A stretch of 64,000 nucleotides of DNA from DATARH01 sp963712835 (GTDB lineage: Bacteria > Pseudomonadota > Alphaproteobacteria > ATCC43930 > CGMCC-115725), in the NCBI GenBank assembly GCA_963712835.1, contig CAVQJJ010000007.1, positions 186,001-250,000 of the forward strand. Direction: 5' to 3'. Within the stretch, counting starts at the first letter, position 1, and the number at the start of each line of letters is the position of its first letter. Shown piece by piece: positions 61,283-64,000 of this stretch. Below the pieces are notes generated by a model that worked only from the letters and a program-made list of their open reading frames with translations, was not told the origin of the DNA and did not search any database. The position numbers and the translations under genes were made by a program.

Positions 61283-62385
61283 GTGCGAACCGGTCAACCG
61301 CGAGGAGCTTAGCGCCACGTATCAGGGCGATAGCGGCGCGTGTTTCGTTGCCTTCCCGGCTCTATTTCCAAACGCGAGATGGCATTCAGCTGCCGGCGGG
61401 CGGTCTTGGCCGACGCTATTGGATCGTCTCCCGCGAACTTTGCCGGTTTTTCCGGATCGCGGTGTTGCGGGAGGCCATGCGCACCAGCCAGCTCGATTCG
61501 GTCGAGCTCGAAATCAGACGCTTGTCGCCCTTTCAGCACACCGGCTCTCACATCCATCTGGGCGACGATTACGCTGGCGCGTGGTTATGGGACCAGCACG
61601 CGGCCGAGGCGGCGGGCGCGGCGATCGGGATCGAAGTCTCCAAGCTGCGCGTCTTGCCGGAGACGGCACTGCACGCGCCCGCCGAGGACGGGATCCGCCT
61701 TGTGGAATGCCTCGATGGGTTCGAGGGACAATACTGGAGCGGAGGCGGTCTCAGCGCCAGCCGTTGGTGGCCGCGTTTTCCCGACGACCGCGCCTGGGTT
61801 TTGTTCGCGCGCGGCGCATCGGCGATGCCCGACGAAGCCGGGGTAAGTCCACCGGAGCCGGTCCGCCCGCCTTGGCTCGAACGGCCCTGGACTCGAATGC
61901 GCGGGCCGCGGTCGCTCTCGCTGGCGCGGTTGGATTTACGCGCCGCCGCCGCCGCTGTCGCGCTGGTATTCGCCCTCGCCTATGGCTACGAGGGCGCCCG
62001 CTACCTGCATTGGCGCGCGAACGCCGCATCCGTCGCGAGCGAGATTGACGCGCGCACGGCGGCAAGCGAGCCGATCCTTGCGGCTCGCAGCGCGGCGCTC
62101 GACGATCAAGCGGCCATCCGTGCGCTGTACGGCCTGTCGCGTTTTCCGAGCCAACTCGCGTTGATGGCACGGGTCGCGGAAGTGCTGCCGCGGGGTGAGG
62201 CGCGTCTCGACGATTGGCTCTTCGATAACGGGCAGCTCGAACTCGTCATCGCCGGCGATCAGCCGCTGGACGTGGTCAATCTCGTGCGGTCGTTGGAAGG
62301 CAGCGGCTCATTCGTCGACGTCGCCGCGGATCGCACCGGCAACAACAACACGCTGCGGCTGCGTGCCGCCGTCGTGCCGCAATGA
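61279..62385 (+). CDS. gspL: Type II secretion system GspL-like assembly platform protein (PilN/GspL type)
   Basis: A 368-residue bitopic protein. The cytoplasmic part (1-215) has the actin-like GspL character, recognisable only weakly (VELEIRRLSPFQHTGSHIHL). A single membrane segment lies near LRAAAAAVALVFALAYGYE, and a PilN-like periplasmic domain follows (ALMARVAEVLPRGEARLDDW). GspL links the GspE ATPase to GspM. No ATG is suitable: TTG 61279, overlapping the gspI stop as TTGA, is the natural start by coupling. The frame is open to 61084 inside gspI. Confidence 0.75.
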   Translation: MSANRSTARSLAPRIRAIAARVSLPSRLYFQTRDGIQLPAGGLGRRYWIVSRELCRFFRIAVLREAMRTSQLDSVELEIRRLSPFQHTGSHIHLGDDYAGAWLWDQHAAEAAGAAIGIEVSKLRVLPETALHAPAEDGIRLVECLDGFEGQYWSGGGLSASRWWPRFPDDRAWVLFARGASAMPDEAGVSPPEPVRPPWLERPWTRMRGPRSLSLARLDLRAAAAAVALVFALAYGYEGARYLHWRANAASVASEIDARTAASEPILAARSAALDDQAAIRALYGLSRFPSQLALMARVAEVLPRGEARLDDWLFDNGQLELVIAGDQPLDVVNLVRSLEGSGSFVDVAADRTGNNNTLRLRAAVVPQ

Positions 62386-63002
62386 TAACGCCGACGGCCT
62401 TGTCGAAAGATTCCGGGCTGGTTGGCGTCGTGCGCGGCTTGTGGGCGGAGTCGGTGACGAACTGGCGCGCGGGGATCGGGTTGATCGTGGTCGGCGCGCT
62501 GGTTGGCGTCTCCGGCCTCGCCGCCTTGCACCGCGCGACGGCGGTCCAGATCGCCGCATACGCCCAGAAGAATGCGCAGCTCGAGCGCATGGTTGCGATC
62601 GGACGGGAACACGAGTGGCCGCAGCGAGCGGAGCAGAGCGCTCAGCTGCGGCAGACGCTCGAAAGCCGGCTGTGGACGGCGGAGAGCGAGGGCGTCGCCC
62701 AGGCCGATCTGCAGGCCTGGATCGGCGGCGTCGGGCATGAAATCGGCATGCCGATGTTCGATATCCGGGTCGAATCGACCAAGCCCAAGGATCTGGCCCC
62801 CAACTTGCGCCAGATCACCGCGACGATCACCGCCCAGCCCTCCGAGGCGACCGTTGTCGCCCTGCTTGAACGCATCGCCCAGGCGCCGCATCTGACGGTC
62901 GTTTCACGGCTGCACATCCGTCAGCAGCCTGGGCCGCTGATCGAGCTCGTGCTCATCGGTTATTCGAGGGTGGGCGCCCCGAAACCGGATACGAAGCAAT
63001 GA
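62382..63002 (+). CDS. gspM: Type II secretion system GspM-like protein
   Basis: A 206-residue inner-membrane protein with one membrane segment (AGIGLIVVGALVGVSGLAAL) near residue 40, a coiled-coil stretch (QIAAYAQKNAQLERMVAIGR) and a small ferredoxin-like C-terminal part (NLRQITATITAQPSEATVVA). This order matches GspM/PilO proteins that pair with GspL/PilN. Start overlaps the gspL stop (ATGA). Sequence similarity is weak, so the name depends on context. Confidence 0.7.
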   Translation: MITPTALSKDSGLVGVVRGLWAESVTNWRAGIGLIVVGALVGVSGLAALHRATAVQIAAYAQKNAQLERMVAIGREHEWPQRAEQSAQLRQTLESRLWTAESEGVAQADLQAWIGGVGHEIGMPMFDIRVESTKPKDLAPNLRQITATITAQPSEATVVALLERIAQAPHLTVVSRLHIRQQPGPLIELVLIGYSRVGAPKPDTKQ

Positions 63003-63493
63003 TCGGCCAGTCGCCCTTCCAACGGCGCCGGGTGGTTGTACTTGGCCTCGGCGCGTTAGTGATGTTGGCCGTCGCGGTAATGGCCGGCTGGCGCAGCGGC
63101 AGCGCGGTTGGCGCGACCGCCCCTCCGACCCCGGCTACGGCTTGGGAGCTGCCGCATTCCAAGGTCGCTGACACCGAGCAGGAGGCCGATATTCTGCGGC
63201 GGCTTAAGCCTTGGGGGGGCCAGGTCGCTTTCAACGGTTCCGAGGCGCCGACCCCTGTCCGCGCGGCGGCGGTGGCGTGGCGGTTGGTCGGTACTGTCGA
63301 CCGCGCGACCGAGTGGTACGCATTGATTTCGGTCGCGGGGCAAGCGGATGGGCATGTCGAATACCGTACCATCGGCGACTTGATGCCGGACGGCGGCAAA
63401 CTGCTGAAAATCAATGCCGACAGCGTGACTGTGCAGGGGACCGATGCAAACTCGGAAGGCGTCGTCTACCGCCTGTTCGACAAGAAGCAGTAG
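62999..63493 (+). CDS. Type II secretion system GspC-like or PilP-like periplasmic connector
   Basis: A 164-residue protein with one membrane segment near the N-terminus (VVVLGLGALVMLAVAVMAGW) and a periplasmic domain resembling the homology region of GspC: AVAWRLVGTVDRATEWYALI, then EYRTIGDLMPDGGKLLKINA. It would bind the secretin N0 domain and link it to the inner-membrane platform. A PDZ or coiled-coil C-terminus, usual in larger GspC proteins, is absent. Start overlaps the gspM stop, and the secretin gene follows after 4 bp. Confidence 0.7.
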   Translation: MIGQSPFQRRRVVVLGLGALVMLAVAVMAGWRSGSAVGATAPPTPATAWELPHSKVADTEQEADILRRLKPWGGQVAFNGSEAPTPVRAAAVAWRLVGTVDRATEWYALISVAGQADGHVEYRTIGDLMPDGGKLLKINADSVTVQGTDANSEGVVYRLFDKKQ

Positions 63494-63497
63494 CGTC

Positions 63498-64000
63498 ATG
63501 ACGCTGCTTCGGTTCTGGGGGATCGGGGCAAGCCTTGGAGTGGCGCTGCTTGCCGTCGGCTGTGATCGGCCCATCGCGGTTGATACAGCGCTACAGTCGA
63601 TTCCGACGTTCAACGCCAATACCCCGCACAGCGCGCAGACCTTTTCATCGCCCACGGTCGTCGCGCCGGCGCGCGGCCAGGAAACCGTCGCGGCGGGACC
63701 TACGCCACCGGGCGCTTCGGTCGCCGCGCCCAGCGTTGCTCCATCCTCATCGCGCATCCCGCTCAAGTCGACCGTCGAAACGCTCACTTTGGAGCAGGTG
63801 ACGCTGCCTAATTTCATCAATGAGGTGTTTTCCAAGACGCTGAAGCTCACGGTACAGATCGACCAGCGCGTGATGACCCGCACCGATGTCGTGACCCTGC
63901 GCACGGGGAGCCCGCTGCCATCCGAAGAATTGTTCCGTATGGCGGAGAAGGTTCTCGCCGGCTACGGCGTCGGGCTCACCTGGGACGGCAGCGTGCTGCA
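63498..64000 (+). CDS. gspD: Type II secretion system secretin GspD, N-terminal part (cut by window edge)
   Basis: 167 codons are visible. A lipoprotein signal peptide with a lipobox (LLAVGC) suggests an outer-membrane lipidated secretin. A Pro/Ala/Thr-rich linker follows (about residues 30-95), and then an N0-like domain: LTLEQVTLPNFINEVFSKTL and LTVQIDQRVMTRTDVVTLRT, with the short strand pattern of secretin N0. The pore-forming domain would be beyond 64000. Direct lipidation and a long linker would be unusual beside classical GspD, which uses a pilotin. Confidence 0.8.
   Translation, partial: MTLLRFWGIGASLGVALLAVGCDRPIAVDTALQSIPTFNANTPHSAQTFSSPTVVAPARGQETVAAGPTPPGASVAAPSVAPSSSRIPLKSTVETLTLEQVTLPNFINEVFSKTLKLTVQIDQRVMTRTDVVTLRTGSPLPSEELFRMAEKVLAGYGVGLTWDGSVL

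Overview
The window is GC-rich, densely coded DNA that looks like an alphaproteobacterial chromosome, probably Rhodospirillales-like and metabolically versatile. The clues are the xseB-ispA-dxs-tlyA gene order, a 1600-residue NAD-glutamate dehydrogenase, an hslV-hslU pair, two intergenic GTTC-N7-GTTC motifs of the alphaproteobacterial LexA type, and many small palindromic intergenic repeats (REP-like). Genus cannot be read from the sequence alone. GC-rich codon use produces very long antisense open frames; these are shadows.

Layout. 1-6.4 kb: a LolD-type ABC ATPase (cut by the edge) divergent from a TesA-type esterase, a FIST protein, thpR, an EVE-domain protein, acsA and a DUF882 peptidase-like protein. 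6.9-17 kb: NAD-glutamate dehydrogenase, a small DUF2188-like protein, pgm-glgC and hslV-hslU. 17.2-24.2 kb: a methyltransferase, a family-4 glycosyltransferase, an atypical response-regulator-like DNA-binding protein, a HlyD-type adaptor with no ABC partner in view, and a large Sel1-repeat protein coupled to it. 24.2-33.8 kb: a catabolic region with a Rieske ferredoxin, an amidohydrolase plus the broken start of another, a branched-chain-type solute-binding protein, an RDD protein, a LysR regulator, two VOC proteins, a DOPA-dioxygenase-like protein, an HpaB-type monooxygenase and a tartrate-dehydrogenase-like enzyme. 33.8-41.8 kb: tlyA, dxs, ispA, xseB, an HDAC-like deacetylase, DUF423, a glycosyltransferase, an SDR epimerase and a YajQ protein.

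41.9-43.5 kb: a tRNA-Glu(CTC) followed by an AT-richer scar with two small membrane-protein ORFs and an IS1595-type transposase remnant. 43.5-52.2 kb: a Baeyer-Villiger-type monooxygenase, a D-aminoacylase-like amidohydrolase, the 5' stub of polX, and a two-gene sensor-kinase locus whose second gene carries an apparent frameshift. 52.3-56.1 kb: a glycosyltransferase and a methyltransferase in tail-to-tail overlap, then a secreted beta-helix protein. 56.3-64 kb: a type II secretion locus split into two divergent arms, gspE-J-K on the minus strand and gspG-H-I-L-M-C-D on the plus strand; gspD is cut by the edge and no gspF is seen.

Most interesting for follow-up: two intergenic LexA-type motifs with no recognisable SOS gene beside them, a tandem palindromic repeat next to one of them, a tlyA with no standard start codon, the HlyD/Sel1/pseudo-receiver unit, several gene stubs (amidohydrolase, polX, cupin, transposase), and the split T2SS beside a candidate secreted substrate.
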